Below, one piece after another: positions 26,021-35,437 of a stretch of DNA of 64,000 bases. The stretch lies in the NCBI GenBank assembly GCA_016716525.1, contig JADJWE010000006.1, positions 310,001 to 374,000 of the forward strand, in the 5' to 3' direction. The notes under the pieces are model-generated. The model saw only the letters and a list, made by a program, of their open reading frames with translations, searched no databases and had not been told where the DNA came from. The first letter of the stretch is position 1. Every line of letters starts with the position of its first letter. This stretch comes from Candidatus Flexicrinis affinis (GTDB lineage Bacteria; Chloroflexota; Anaerolineae; Aggregatilineales; Phototrophicaceae). Made by a program: the position numbers and the translations under genes.

Positions 26021-26563
26021 ATGGCTGTGATATTCCGCCGCCTGTGGGATACGCTTCGCCGGCCGTGGGTGCTGCGCCACCTTCCCGCCTTTATCCGCGG
26101 CGAACTGCCGGTCGAAAGCCGCCGCGAAATCGCGCGTTGGATCGACGCCGACGCCGGTATCGAAGCGGCTGTGGACGACCTGCGCCGGACCGACGCCGGC
26201 CTGCGCCGCGAGTTGGGCGGGTTGGGCCGCGCTGCGCCGTCCCAGTTGGAGCGTGGATGGGCGCAGATTGGCGCGGCGCTGGAAGGCCGTGCGCCGTTGT
26301 GGCGCCTTCGGGCCGTCAGCGACTGGCGGCGCAGTGCCGCCGCCGCCGTGATGGCCGCGCTGCTGCTGATCCCGCTGCTCGTGAGCGGAACTGCCGCGGC
26401 GTCGATATTCATCCCGACTCAGCCGCGTCCGCAGACGATCGACGACGTGATTACGCCGACCGGCGAGGGGCAGGATGTCCGTCCGGCCGATACGCTCACC
26501 CCGGCGCTGGCGACTGCCAGCCTCAAACTCCGCGCGACCCCGACCGCCCCGGATTCAAACTAG
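26021..26563 (+). CDS. Anti-sigma factor-like single-span membrane protein
   Basis: 180 residues. A cytoplasmic N-terminal region with 'LRHLPAFIRGELPVESRREI' recalls the anti-sigma 'LPAYLDGELP' helix. One membrane span follows ('SAAAAVMAALLLIPLLVSG', about residues 105-125), then a Thr/Pro-rich external tail. It has no HxxxCxxC zinc motif, so it is a zinc-free variant or a degenerate member. The ATG at 26021 lies directly on a GGAG; an in-frame GTG at 26027 has better spacing. It presumably binds the sigma factor encoded immediately upstream, inferred from order and topology. Confidence 0.65.
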   Translation: MAVIFRRLWDTLRRPWVLRHLPAFIRGELPVESRREIARWIDADAGIEAAVDDLRRTDAGLRRELGGLGRAAPSQLERGWAQIGAALEGRAPLWRLRAVSDWRRSAAAAVMAALLLIPLLVSGTAAASIFIPTQPRPQTIDDVITPTGEGQDVRPADTLTPALATASLKLRATPTAPDSN

Positions 26564-26579
26564 AACCGACGAGGACTCG

Positions 26580-29500
26580 ATGGCAGCTACCGCATCCCGC
26601 CAGCCCCAGCACACCGACTACACCGACCCGCTGCGCGGCACATTGATTCGACGCTTCGCCGTGCGCTGGGAACTGGTAATCCTGTCGGTCATCCTGCTGC
26701 TGGCGATCTTCACCCGGCTGTATGCGCTCGGCGATCGCGCCATGAGCCACGACGAATCGCTCCACGTGTACTACTCGTACGAGCTGTACATGAAAGGCGA
26801 CTTCAACCACACGCCGCTGATGCACGGCCCGATCCTGTTCCACGCCACGGCGCTGAGCTACGCGCTGTTCGGGGACAACGATTTCAGCGGGCGGCTGTAC
26901 GCGGCGGTGCTGGGCATCGCACTGGTGATGACGCCGGTGCTGTTCCGGCGCTGGCTCGGCAGGTGGGGGACGATTCTGGCCTGCACCATGCTGCTGATCT
27001 CGCCGCTGCTGCTGTACTACAACCGCTACATCCGGCACGACACGCCGTCGATCCTCTCGGCAGTGCTGATGGTGTGGGCGGCCATGATGTACATCAGCGG
27101 CCCGCCCGACCAGCGGCGAAAACCGCGCTTCCTGTACATCGTTTCCGCCACCATGCTGTGGAACCTCGGCAGCAAGGAGACGGCATTCATCTACATCGCG
27201 CTGTTTGGCGCGTTCTTCACGCTGTACTGGCTGTTCCGTATGGCTCAGACCGTCTGGAAAATCCCGGCGCGGCAGTGGTTTAACGGCACTATGCTGGCGA
27301 TTGCCCTTGGCGGGACGCTCGCCATCGCCATGTACATCATCGTCGACATCGTCCCGCTCGAGTCTGTCTCTGCCGGGGCACAGTTGGAGGGCCTGACCTA
27401 CAACCTCGACTCGCGCAGTTTCGTGTTATGGACGTTGGCCGCGGTGACGAGCATTGTGCTGGTCATCGTCGGCACGCTGTTGTGGGCCTACCGCGGGCGG
27501 TTCAGCCGCGTGCCGTGGCGCGAGTTCGCCATCCTGACTCTCGTGGTCATTGGCGTCACGGTCGGCCTGTTTATTATCGAGGAACTGTCACACATCACGC
27601 GCGACCAGATCGGCATTCAAGCCCCGCTCGACCCGAACGCGGTCGACGAGGGGGCCGCCCTCACGGGCACCATCCGCTGGTTCTGGGTGCTGGTGCCGTG
27701 GGCGCTGATGGCCGGCGCGTTGGCGCTGTTCGTCGTGTCGCGCCGAAAGAACGCCGAAGGCAAAGACTGGTGGGACTGGCTGCATCAGTTCCCCGAGCTT
27801 GACGTGCTGTGGGTGATGGGCACGCTGATTCTGCCATGGGCGACCGCCGTGTTCATCGTGTCGGCGCGCGGCACGCCGGCCGAATACGAGGCGATCGGCA
27901 CCAGCTTCGGCTTCCTCAGCGACGTGCTGCCGGTGCAGTCAGCGATGCAGATCGGGCAGTTCATCGTCGGCGGCTTGTGCTGGCTTCCGCTGATGATCAC
28001 CGCCATTGCCGCCGGCTTGACATGGAACTGGCGACGCTTCGTCGTGTGCTGGCTGATCTTCCACAGCCTGTTCGCGTTCTTCTTCACGACCGTTTTCACC
28101 AACATCCCCGGCCTCGCCACCGGCATGATTTACAGTTTGCAGTACTGGCTGGAGCAGCAGGCCGAGCGCCGCGGCAGTCAGCCGCAGTACTACTACACGC
28201 TGATCATCCTGCCGATGTACGAGTTCCTGCCGATCATCGGGTCGGTCGCGGCAACGTTCGCCGGCACGTTCATCTTCTGGAAGCGCCGCCGCCGCATCCA
28301 CGACCTCGAAGACGAGGTCGTCGCCAACCGCAAGCAGTTGGCGCTGGCGGCCGTCGCTGAGGGCGAAAAGCCCAAGAATTCCGACGAAGCGGACGATGTG
28401 CCCGCGCCTGTCTCCGTGAACGTCGATACGTCGGCGATCGAAGCGCGCAACGCCGAGATCGACACGCAGCTCACACGGATGCGCCGACTCGACGAGGTGC
28501 CGTTCCTGCTGCTGGTCGGCTTCTGGGCGGTGCTCAACATCATCTTCTACACGCTGGCCGGCGAGAAAATGCCATGGCTCGGCACGCACATGACCACGCC
28601 AATGATCTTCCTGACGGCGTGGTTCTTCGGGCGCATGTTCGACCGCATCGACTGGGGCCTGCTGCGCAAGGCGGGTTGGATCAGCCTGCTGATCTTCCCG
28701 CTTGGGCTGGCGGCGGTGTTCCAGTTGGTCGTCTTGCAGCTTACCGGACAAGGACCGTTTCAGGGCGTCGCGCAGTTCCAGCTCGAGTGGACGTACTCGT
28801 GGCTGGCGGCCGCTGCCGTCGCGATCGGCGTGGCGTGGGGTTACACCTACATCCGGCGCCTGACCAACGGGCGGCACGTCCGCCAGTTGTTCGCCGTAGC
28901 TACCTTTAGCGTGCTGGGGCTGGTCACGTTCCGCTCGGCGTGGATGGCCTCGTTCATCTACTACGACTATCCCAACGAGTTCCTCGTGTATGCGCACGCC
29001 ACCAACGGCACCAAAGAGGTTATGCGGGCGATGGAGGACATCAGCCGCCGCACGACCGACGGCCTGCGCCTGCGCTTTGCCTATGACCACAAGCTGAGCT
29101 GGCCGGGCGCGTGGTATTTCCGGCAGTATTCGAACGCGGTCTATATGGGCGAGTCGCCCACGCTGCAAGTCATGGAGAACGCGACGGTCGTACTGGTCGG
29201 CGACGAGAACCGCAACGTAGTCGAGCCGCTGCTGGAAGACCGTTACCAGCGCTTCGACTTCAAGCGCATGTGGTGGCCGATGCAGGAATACTTCGGCATG
29301 ACCGCCACGCGTATGGTCGACCTGTTCGACATGACCGACCCGCAGTCGGCGCAGATGCGGCACGGCATGTGGGACATCTTCTGGCAGCGCGACTACACCA
29401 AATTCGGCGAGGCGACCGGCCGCACGTTTACGTTCGACCGCTGGCCGGTGGCCGAGAATATGTATATGTACGTGCGCAAGGACGTGGCCGCGCAGGTGTG

Positions 29501-30566
29501 GCCGTATGGCATCGGCGATGGCAGCGTGCTCAACCCGATCGACACGATCGAGGTCAGCCCGTGCGTCGCCAACTGGCAGCAGTACCCGGCCCTGACGGTA
29601 TTCGACACCGCGCCGCTGGGCGGGGCGCTCGATTCACCGCTCGGCATCGATGTCACCAGCGACGGGCGCGTATTCGTGGCGGAGGTCAACGGCAACCGCA
29701 TCTCCGAGTTCACGTCCAACGGTGAGTACGTCCGCAGCTTCGGCGAGCAGGGCCCGGCCGACCGCCCCGGCCCATTCTTCGAGCGCCCGCACAGCGTCGA
29801 GGTTCTGGCGAACGGCTCGATCGTGGTGGTCGATACGTGGAACTACCAGATTCGCGTGTTCGATCATGACATGCAGCAGACGGCGCGCTGGGGGCAGGCG
29901 CTGACCGTGGGCATCAACGCCCCGGCCGAGCCATACGATGGGTTCTGGGGGCCGCGCGAGGTCGCGATCGGCCCGTCCGACGGCCTGATCTACATCGCCG
30001 ACACCGGCAACAAGCGTATCCGCGTCTACACGCCGCAAGGCGAATGGGTGCGCGACATCGGGCGCGGCGGCAGCGGCGAAGGCCAGATCGACGAGCCGAC
30101 CGGCATCGTCGTCCATCCCGACGGGCGCGTGTTCATCGCGGAAACGTGGAACCGGCGCATCGGCGTCTTCTCCGCCGACGGCACGTTCATCGACAGCTAT
30201 CCCGTGCGCGCGTGGTACGAGGACTTCGGCAATCGGCCGTACCTGGCGCTGGATGCCGCCCGCGACTTCCTGTACGTCGCCGATCCGGACGGCGGGCGCG
30301 TGCTGGTCTACAGCGCGACGGACGGCGCGTGTATCGGCGCGTTCGGCCGGCTCAACCGCGAGTTCCCGAACACGGCCGAGTTCTCGACTATCGGCGGCAT
30401 CGACACCGACCTCGAAGGCAACGTGTACGTGGTCGACCTGACACAGGGCCGCGTGTTGAAGTTCCCGCCGTTCCCGACCCCCGAGACCGGCAGCATCGAA
30501 GATCCGCCGGGCGTCGGCATTCCGGTCGACATCCCGCCGGTCGAAACGCCGGAAGTTCAGGGGTAG
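26580..30566 (+). CDS. Agl23-like (TIGR03663-type) membrane protein with C-terminal NHL propeller
   Basis: 1328 residues. The N-terminal membrane half has the GT39-like loop 'RAMSHDESLHVYYSYELYMK', 'YNHTPLMHGPILFHATALSY'-type residues and 'RYIRHDTPSILSAVLMVWAA', typical of flippase-activity-associated Agl23-like proteins. A cytoplasmic loop near residue 600 is charged. The C-terminal 330 or so residues are an NHL six-bladed propeller ('GVDVTSDGRVFVAEVNGNRI'-type blades, 'SDGLIYIADTGNKRIRVYTP'). Such propellers bind sugars, proteins or RNA. The start has GAGG upstream and excludes codons shared with the anti-sigma gene. It is the last gene before a strong terminator at 30595. Confidence 0.87.
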   Translation: MAATASRQPQHTDYTDPLRGTLIRRFAVRWELVILSVILLLAIFTRLYALGDRAMSHDESLHVYYSYELYMKGDFNHTPLMHGPILFHATALSYALFGDNDFSGRLYAAVLGIALVMTPVLFRRWLGRWGTILACTMLLISPLLLYYNRYIRHDTPSILSAVLMVWAAMMYISGPPDQRRKPRFLYIVSATMLWNLGSKETAFIYIALFGAFFTLYWLFRMAQTVWKIPARQWFNGTMLAIALGGTLAIAMYIIVDIVPLESVSAGAQLEGLTYNLDSRSFVLWTLAAVTSIVLVIVGTLLWAYRGRFSRVPWREFAILTLVVIGVTVGLFIIEELSHITRDQIGIQAPLDPNAVDEGAALTGTIRWFWVLVPWALMAGALALFVVSRRKNAEGKDWWDWLHQFPELDVLWVMGTLILPWATAVFIVSARGTPAEYEAIGTSFGFLSDVLPVQSAMQIGQFIVGGLCWLPLMITAIAAGLTWNWRRFVVCWLIFHSLFAFFFTTVFTNIPGLATGMIYSLQYWLEQQAERRGSQPQYYYTLIILPMYEFLPIIGSVAATFAGTFIFWKRRRRIHDLEDEVVANRKQLALAAVAEGEKPKNSDEADDVPAPVSVNVDTSAIEARNAEIDTQLTRMRRLDEVPFLLLVGFWAVLNIIFYTLAGEKMPWLGTHMTTPMIFLTAWFFGRMFDRIDWGLLRKAGWISLLIFPLGLAAVFQLVVLQLTGQGPFQGVAQFQLEWTYSWLAAAAVAIGVAWGYTYIRRLTNGRHVRQLFAVATFSVLGLVTFRSAWMASFIYYDYPNEFLVYAHATNGTKEVMRAMEDISRRTTDGLRLRFAYDHKLSWPGAWYFRQYSNAVYMGESPTLQVMENATVVLVGDENRNVVEPLLEDRYQRFDFKRMWWPMQEYFGMTATRMVDLFDMTDPQSAQMRHGMWDIFWQRDYTKFGEATGRTFTFDRWPVAENMYMYVRKDVAAQVWPYGIGDGSVLNPIDTIEVSPCVANWQQYPALTVFDTAPLGGALDSPLGIDVTSDGRVFVAEVNGNRISEFTSNGEYVRSFGEQGPADRPGPFFERPHSVEVLANGSIVVVDTWNYQIRVFDHDMQQTARWGQALTVGINAPAEPYDGFWGPREVAIGPSDGLIYIADTGNKRIRVYTPQGEWVRDIGRGGSGEGQIDEPTGIVVHPDGRVFIAETWNRRIGVFSADGTFIDSYPVRAWYEDFGNRPYLALDAARDFLYVADPDGGRVLVYSATDGACIGAFGRLNREFPNTAEFSTIGGIDTDLEGNVYVVDLTQGRVLKFPPFPTPETGSIEDPPGVGIPVDIPPVETPEVQG

Positions 30567-30594
30567 GGGCTAGGGGTAAGTAAGGGCAAAGGGG

Positions 30595-30628
30595 AAAGGG
30601 TCGAGGGGAAACGCCTCGGCCCTTTCTT
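30595..30628 (+). terminator. Strong intrinsic terminator of the glycosylation cluster
   Basis: AAAGGGTCGAGG, a 7-base loop, then CCTCGGCCCTTT gives a 12-bp stem with one G-T pair, followed by CTTGTT. It lies 28 bases after the Agl23-like stop codon. Confidence 0.85.
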
Positions 30629-30656
30629 GTTGCGCGCTGGAACGTGACTTCCACGG

Positions 30657-30770
30657 CCGCTCGGGTTGAAACCCGAGGCTAAGCAGGTCGAAGTCCGCTG
30701 AAGGGACTGTTTCGGCTGCCACGCGGAGAGCCAGCCCGCAGGGCTTCGATATTTTTAGCCGGGCGCCGGG
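30657..30770. repeat. Repeat family B doublet (large imperfect palindrome)
   Basis: The left half reads GCTCGGGTTGAAACCCGAGG, then CTAAGCAGGTCGAAGTCCG, then TGAAGGGACTG. The right half is an inverted relative: CAGCCCGCAGGGCTTCGAT, then TTAGCCGGGCG. Both halves share GTTGAAAC..GGCTAA..TCGAAG. The expected continuation TTTCAACGC of the right half appears only after the G/C block, at about 31831. Confidence 0.75.
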
Positions 30771-31835
<1,065 letters not shown>

Positions 31836-31863
31836 ACGCTCGGCGGGAGACGGGCTGCGGATT

Positions 31864-31920
31864 TCTCCCTCGGACGCCATAGTTCCTACCACATCGCGAC
31901 GGAATGTGGTGGACGTTCGC
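31864..31920 (-). repeat. Repeat family C, copy 2 (inverted)
   Basis: On the minus strand it reads GAACGTCCACCACATTCCGT, then CGCGATGTGGTAGGAAC and TATGGCGTCCGAGGGAG. ACCACAT (31888-31894) and ATGTGGT (31904-31910) form a hairpin. It corresponds to 11030-11087. Confidence 0.7.
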
Positions 31921-31949
31921 TGCCGGGGGCTTCTTTCCCCTTGTCCCTT

Positions 31950-33122
31950 TCACCGTTCCCTTTCCTCAATCATCGCGCGCAGCGCGCTGAGCAGCGCGTC
32001 GATGTCGTCGCGCGTGTTGTACCCCTGCACCGACACGCGGATGAACTTGCGCCCATTCCACGCGATCACCGGCACCTCTACGCGGTGCTCGTCGTACAAC
32101 CGGCGCTTGAGCGTCGGCAGGTCGACCGACGCCGGCAGCTCGCACAGGGCCATCTGCGCGTAACGATCGGGCGGCACCGGCGCGGGGATGCCGGTCAGGT
32201 CGCTCACGCGCTGCTGCGCCTCGACGGCGAGGACATGGCAGCGGGCGCGCACCACGTCCCAGTCGTGGTCGCGCTGAAAGTCGATCGCCGCCGGCACGCT
32301 CAGGAACGCGGCGATGTCGCGCGTGCCTTGATACTGATGGTGCGCCACCAGCAGCGGCGCGTCCGGCGCGCCCATCCCCCAGCCCGCATTGGCCGGATCG
32401 CCATAGCCCCAACTGATCACCAGCGCGTGCATCCACGCGTGATGTTCCGGGCGGGCGTACAGGAATCCCGCCCCCTTCGGGCTGCACAGCCACTTGTGCA
32501 GGTTCCCGGTGTAGACGTCCGGATCGATCGCGGCGAGGTCGAGCGGAATCTGCCCTGCCACGTGCGCGCCGTCGATCACGCTCAGGATGCCGGCCGCGCG
32601 CGCCCGCTTGCACAACGCCGCAACCGGGAACGTCGACGCCGTCGAGGACGTGATGTGGCTGAGGTACAGCACCTTCGTGCGCGGCGTCACGCGTGACCAC
32701 ACGATCTCGACGATCTCCTCGTCGGAGGGCAGTGGCAGCGGAATCTGCGCCTCTACCCATTTCGCGCCGGTGCGGTCGCAGGCGTGCAGCCACGCGTTCA
32801 CGCATGCGCCGTATTCGTGGTTGGTCGACACAATTTCGTCGCCGGGCTGGAGCGCGATCGACCGCGCTACCACGTTGACGCCCCACGTTGCGTTTACCAC
32901 GTACACGAGGTTGTCGACAGCGGGCGCATGGACGTACTCGGCAAGCCGCGCACGGGCGGCGTCAAGCAGGCCGTCATGCCGTCGGCCGAGGAATTCAACC
33001 GGCTGTCGTTCCAGTTCGAGCTGCCAGCGCTGATACGTCTCGAATACTGCGCGCGGCGTCGCGCCGAACGAGCCGTGATTGAGAAACGTCACTGTCGGGT
33101 CGAGCAGGAACAGGTCGCGCAT
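31950..33122 (-). CDS. Class V aminotransferase family PLP enzyme (isopenicillin N epimerase-like)
   Basis: 390 residues. The opening 'TVTFLNHGSFGATPRAVFE' is typical of isopenicillin N epimerase-like class V enzymes. PLP contacts are Asp184 and His187 in 'VIDGAHVAGQIPLD', and the Schiff-base Lys210 is in 'GNLHKWLCSPKG'. The C-terminal 'VEVPVIAWNGRKFIRVS' closes the fold. Possible activities are epimerase, cysteine desulfurase-like or lyase; the neighbours do not decide. ATG 33122 has GGGAG 7 bases upstream. It is divergent from the frameshifted membrane protein gene. Confidence 0.87.
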   Translation of the reverse strand: MRDLFLLDPTVTFLNHGSFGATPRAVFETYQRWQLELERQPVEFLGRRHDGLLDAARARLAEYVHAPAVDNLVYVVNATWGVNVVARSIALQPGDEIVSTNHEYGACVNAWLHACDRTGAKWVEAQIPLPLPSDEEIVEIVWSRVTPRTKVLYLSHITSSTASTFPVAALCKRARAAGILSVIDGAHVAGQIPLDLAAIDPDVYTGNLHKWLCSPKGAGFLYARPEHHAWMHALVISWGYGDPANAGWGMGAPDAPLLVAHHQYQGTRDIAAFLSVPAAIDFQRDHDWDVVRARCHVLAVEAQQRVSDLTGIPAPVPPDRYAQMALCELPASVDLPTLKRRLYDEHRVEVPVIAWNGRKFIRVSVQGYNTRDDIDALLSALRAMIEERER

Positions 33123-33288
33123 GGAGGACTCCCGGTGTGGATGAGGTGGCGGCGTGCAGCGCGGATGAGTATGTGCGCGTCCCGCGGAATTTGCGACGAC
33201 CAATCAACCGACGATCACCCGACCACTGCGCGCGGAGGTCGCAAGCCCTGACTTGCAGCGGACTGCGATTCACAGCACAATACGGGCC

Positions 33289-34358
33289 ATGGATGACGAG
33301 ACCAAGCACGACCCCATCCCCGACGACGAGTCGGAGTCCGAGCCGGTTGACGCTGCGCCTGAAGACGACGCGCCGGGCGATGTGGTAGAACCCGCCGCCG
33401 CCGGGGGGGGGGGGGGGCGCCCCCCCCGCCCGCGCGGGGGGGGCGCGCGCGCGAAGAAACCGCCGACGATGCTGTCGAAGAACCGGTCGCGAAAGCCGAG
33501 GACGAACCGGAAGCGGCGGACGATGCGGACGATGAGGTTGACGACGAGTACGACGAGTACGCCCCGCACGACGACGAAGAGACCGAGCCTGAACCCGCGC
33601 CGGCCTTCGACTGGGCAGCAATCGGCGTTGGGGCGGCAGTCGCCGCGGCCGACAGCGACGTCCCCGACCTGACGGCGACCGGCGAGACCAGTTTCGAGGT
33701 CGACATCGACGCGGCGCTGGCGGCGGTCGACTCGCTCGATACGGTCGTCGCGGCCGAGCAGCAGCGCCGGATCGAAGAAGCGGCCCGAATCGAAGCGGCG
33801 CAGCGCGCCGAGGACGAATACCGCCGTTGGGCCGCGTCATACGTGTTCAGCCGCCCCGGCATGATCCGCGTGCAGGGCGGGCGCATCGTGACGATTCTGC
33901 CGGCGGTCGCGCTCATGGCGGTCGGCGCGGTGCTCACGCTGGCGACGGCATCCGGCCAAACGTTGACATGGCAGACGTTCGGCGCGGCGGCCTGCGCCGG
34001 GTTGGCGCTCTCGCTGGTGAGCTACTGGTTGGCGTCCGGCCGATGGGCGCGCGGGGCGTTTTTCGCGGCGCTCATCGTCGGCATCATCGGAGGCTGGTTG
34101 TTCGCCACGACTGTCGAAGGCCTTTCGCTGCCGTGGTGGCTGCCGTTCACGCTGCTCGGCGCGGCGATTGCCTTAACCGGCTTGCTGTCGCGGCCGTTCT
34201 CGGCGGTGTGGCTGATGACCGGCGCGGCGATTGCCGTCGGCGCCTCGATCGTCACCCTGTTCGCGGCTGGCCCGCTGACCACTGCGGCGCCGTTCGTGCT
34301 GGGTGCGGCGGCCCTGCTGGCGATCCTCCCGCTGATCTTCCGGCCGCGCCGTGCCTGA
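33289..34358 (+). pseudogene. Acidic-headed polytopic membrane protein, frameshifted at a poly-G tract
   Basis: The frame from ATG 33289 gives a highly acidic start ('MDDETKHDPIPDDESESEP...'). After the G/C run at 33401-33452 this frame turns basic and meets a stop. Another frame, open from 33453 to the stop at 34358, continues the acidic style ('EETADDAVEEP', 'DDEVDDEYDEYAPHDDEETE'). A helix 'AAEQQRRIEEAARIEAAQRA' follows, and then six membrane spans. The two halves are two bases out of register. This is one gene of about 355 residues, probably broken by sequence error rather than mutation. The function is unknown. The next gene starts 3 bases after the stop. Confidence 0.7.
33401..33452. 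other. Short G/C homopolymer tract, probable sequence error
   Basis: GCCGGGGGGGGGGGGGGCGC-like runs of G then C, then more G and alternating GC, inside an otherwise normal acidic coding region. The tract coincides with the loss of reading frame and resembles the larger block at 30771-31835. Confidence 0.8.
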
Positions 34359-34360
34359 TC

Positions 34361-35437
34361 ATGCACCTCGCCATCGACGCCAGCCGTTCCACGCGCCCCT
34401 ATCCGACCGGCACGGAACGCTACGCGCTTGAACTCATCCGCGCGCTGATTCCGCGTACGACCGGCCATCGCGTCACGCTGCATTTCCGCGATCCACCGCC
34501 CGCCGACCTGTTCCCGGCGGCCGAGCATGTTGCGTATGCCGTCATGCCGCAGCGCCGCCTGTGGACGCACACCCGCTTGGCCCGCGCCCTGTACCGCGAC
34601 CGCCCCGACCTGACCTTTGTGCCGGCGCACACCCTGCCGTTCGTGATGCCGGGGCGCGCCGCGGTCACCGTCCACGACCTCGGCTATCTGCACTTTCCGC
34701 ACGCGCACCCGGGCCGTTCGCGCCGTTACCTCGACCTGACGACCCGCTACAGCGCGCGCCGCGCTTCGATCGTGCTGGCCGACAGCCAGGCCACCGCCGA
34801 CGACCTGAACGCCTTCTACGGCGTCGCGCCCGATAAGATTCGCGTGGTGTATCCCGGCGTGGCTGCCCCGCCGGAAGGCGACCGTGCTGCCGTGCGGGTT
34901 AAGCACGCGCTGCCGGAGCGCTACTTCGCCTTCGTCGGCACGCTTCAGCCGCGCAAGAATATCGCGCGCCTGGTGCAGGCCTTTACGCAGGTCCACGCGC
35001 AGCACCGCGATGTCGCGCTGGTGTTCGCCGGCGCGAAGGGCTGGTTGTACGACCCGGCGTGGGCGGAAGGCGTGCCGGGCGTGCGCCTGCTCGGGTACGT
35101 CAGCGATGAGGACAAGGGCGCGCTGCTGGCCGGGTCTGTCGCGCTGACGTTTCCGACATTGTACGAAGGCTTCGGCTTCCCGGTCGTCGAGGCCATGCAC
35201 GCCGGCACGGCCGTTATCACCAGCACGACCTCCAGCCTGCCCGAGCTCGCCGGGGACGCCGGCCTGCTGGTCGATCCCGAGGATGTCGATGCCATCGCCG
35301 CGGCGATGCTGCGCGTGCTGAACGACGACGCACTGCGGGCCGATCTCGTCGCGCGAGGCGGCGCGCAGGCCGCGCGCTTCACGTGGGACGCCTGCGCCGA
35401 CGCGGCCCTCGCCGCCCTGCTGGAGGCCGCTTCATGA
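34361..35437 (+). CDS. Glycosyltransferase family 4
   Basis: 358 residues with a GT-B fold. The start 'MHLAIDASRSTRPYPTGTER' is a typical GT4 acceptor-site opening with a Gly loop. The middle has 'AVTVHDLGYLHFPHAHPGRS', and the nucleotide-sugar half has 'FVGTLQPRKNIARLVQAF' and 'PTLYEGFGFPVVEAMHAG', where the E-x7-E acidic residues bind the donor. It should transfer an activated sugar to a membrane-linked glycan at the cytoplasmic face. Its last base overlaps the ATG of the next glycosyltransferase (ATGA), so the pair is coupled. Confidence 0.92.
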   Translation: MHLAIDASRSTRPYPTGTERYALELIRALIPRTTGHRVTLHFRDPPPADLFPAAEHVAYAVMPQRRLWTHTRLARALYRDRPDLTFVPAHTLPFVMPGRAAVTVHDLGYLHFPHAHPGRSRRYLDLTTRYSARRASIVLADSQATADDLNAFYGVAPDKIRVVYPGVAAPPEGDRAAVRVKHALPERYFAFVGTLQPRKNIARLVQAFTQVHAQHRDVALVFAGAKGWLYDPAWAEGVPGVRLLGYVSDEDKGALLAGSVALTFPTLYEGFGFPVVEAMHAGTAVITSTTSSLPELAGDAGLLVDPEDVDAIAAAMLRVLNDDALRADLVARGGAQAARFTWDACADAALAALLEAAS

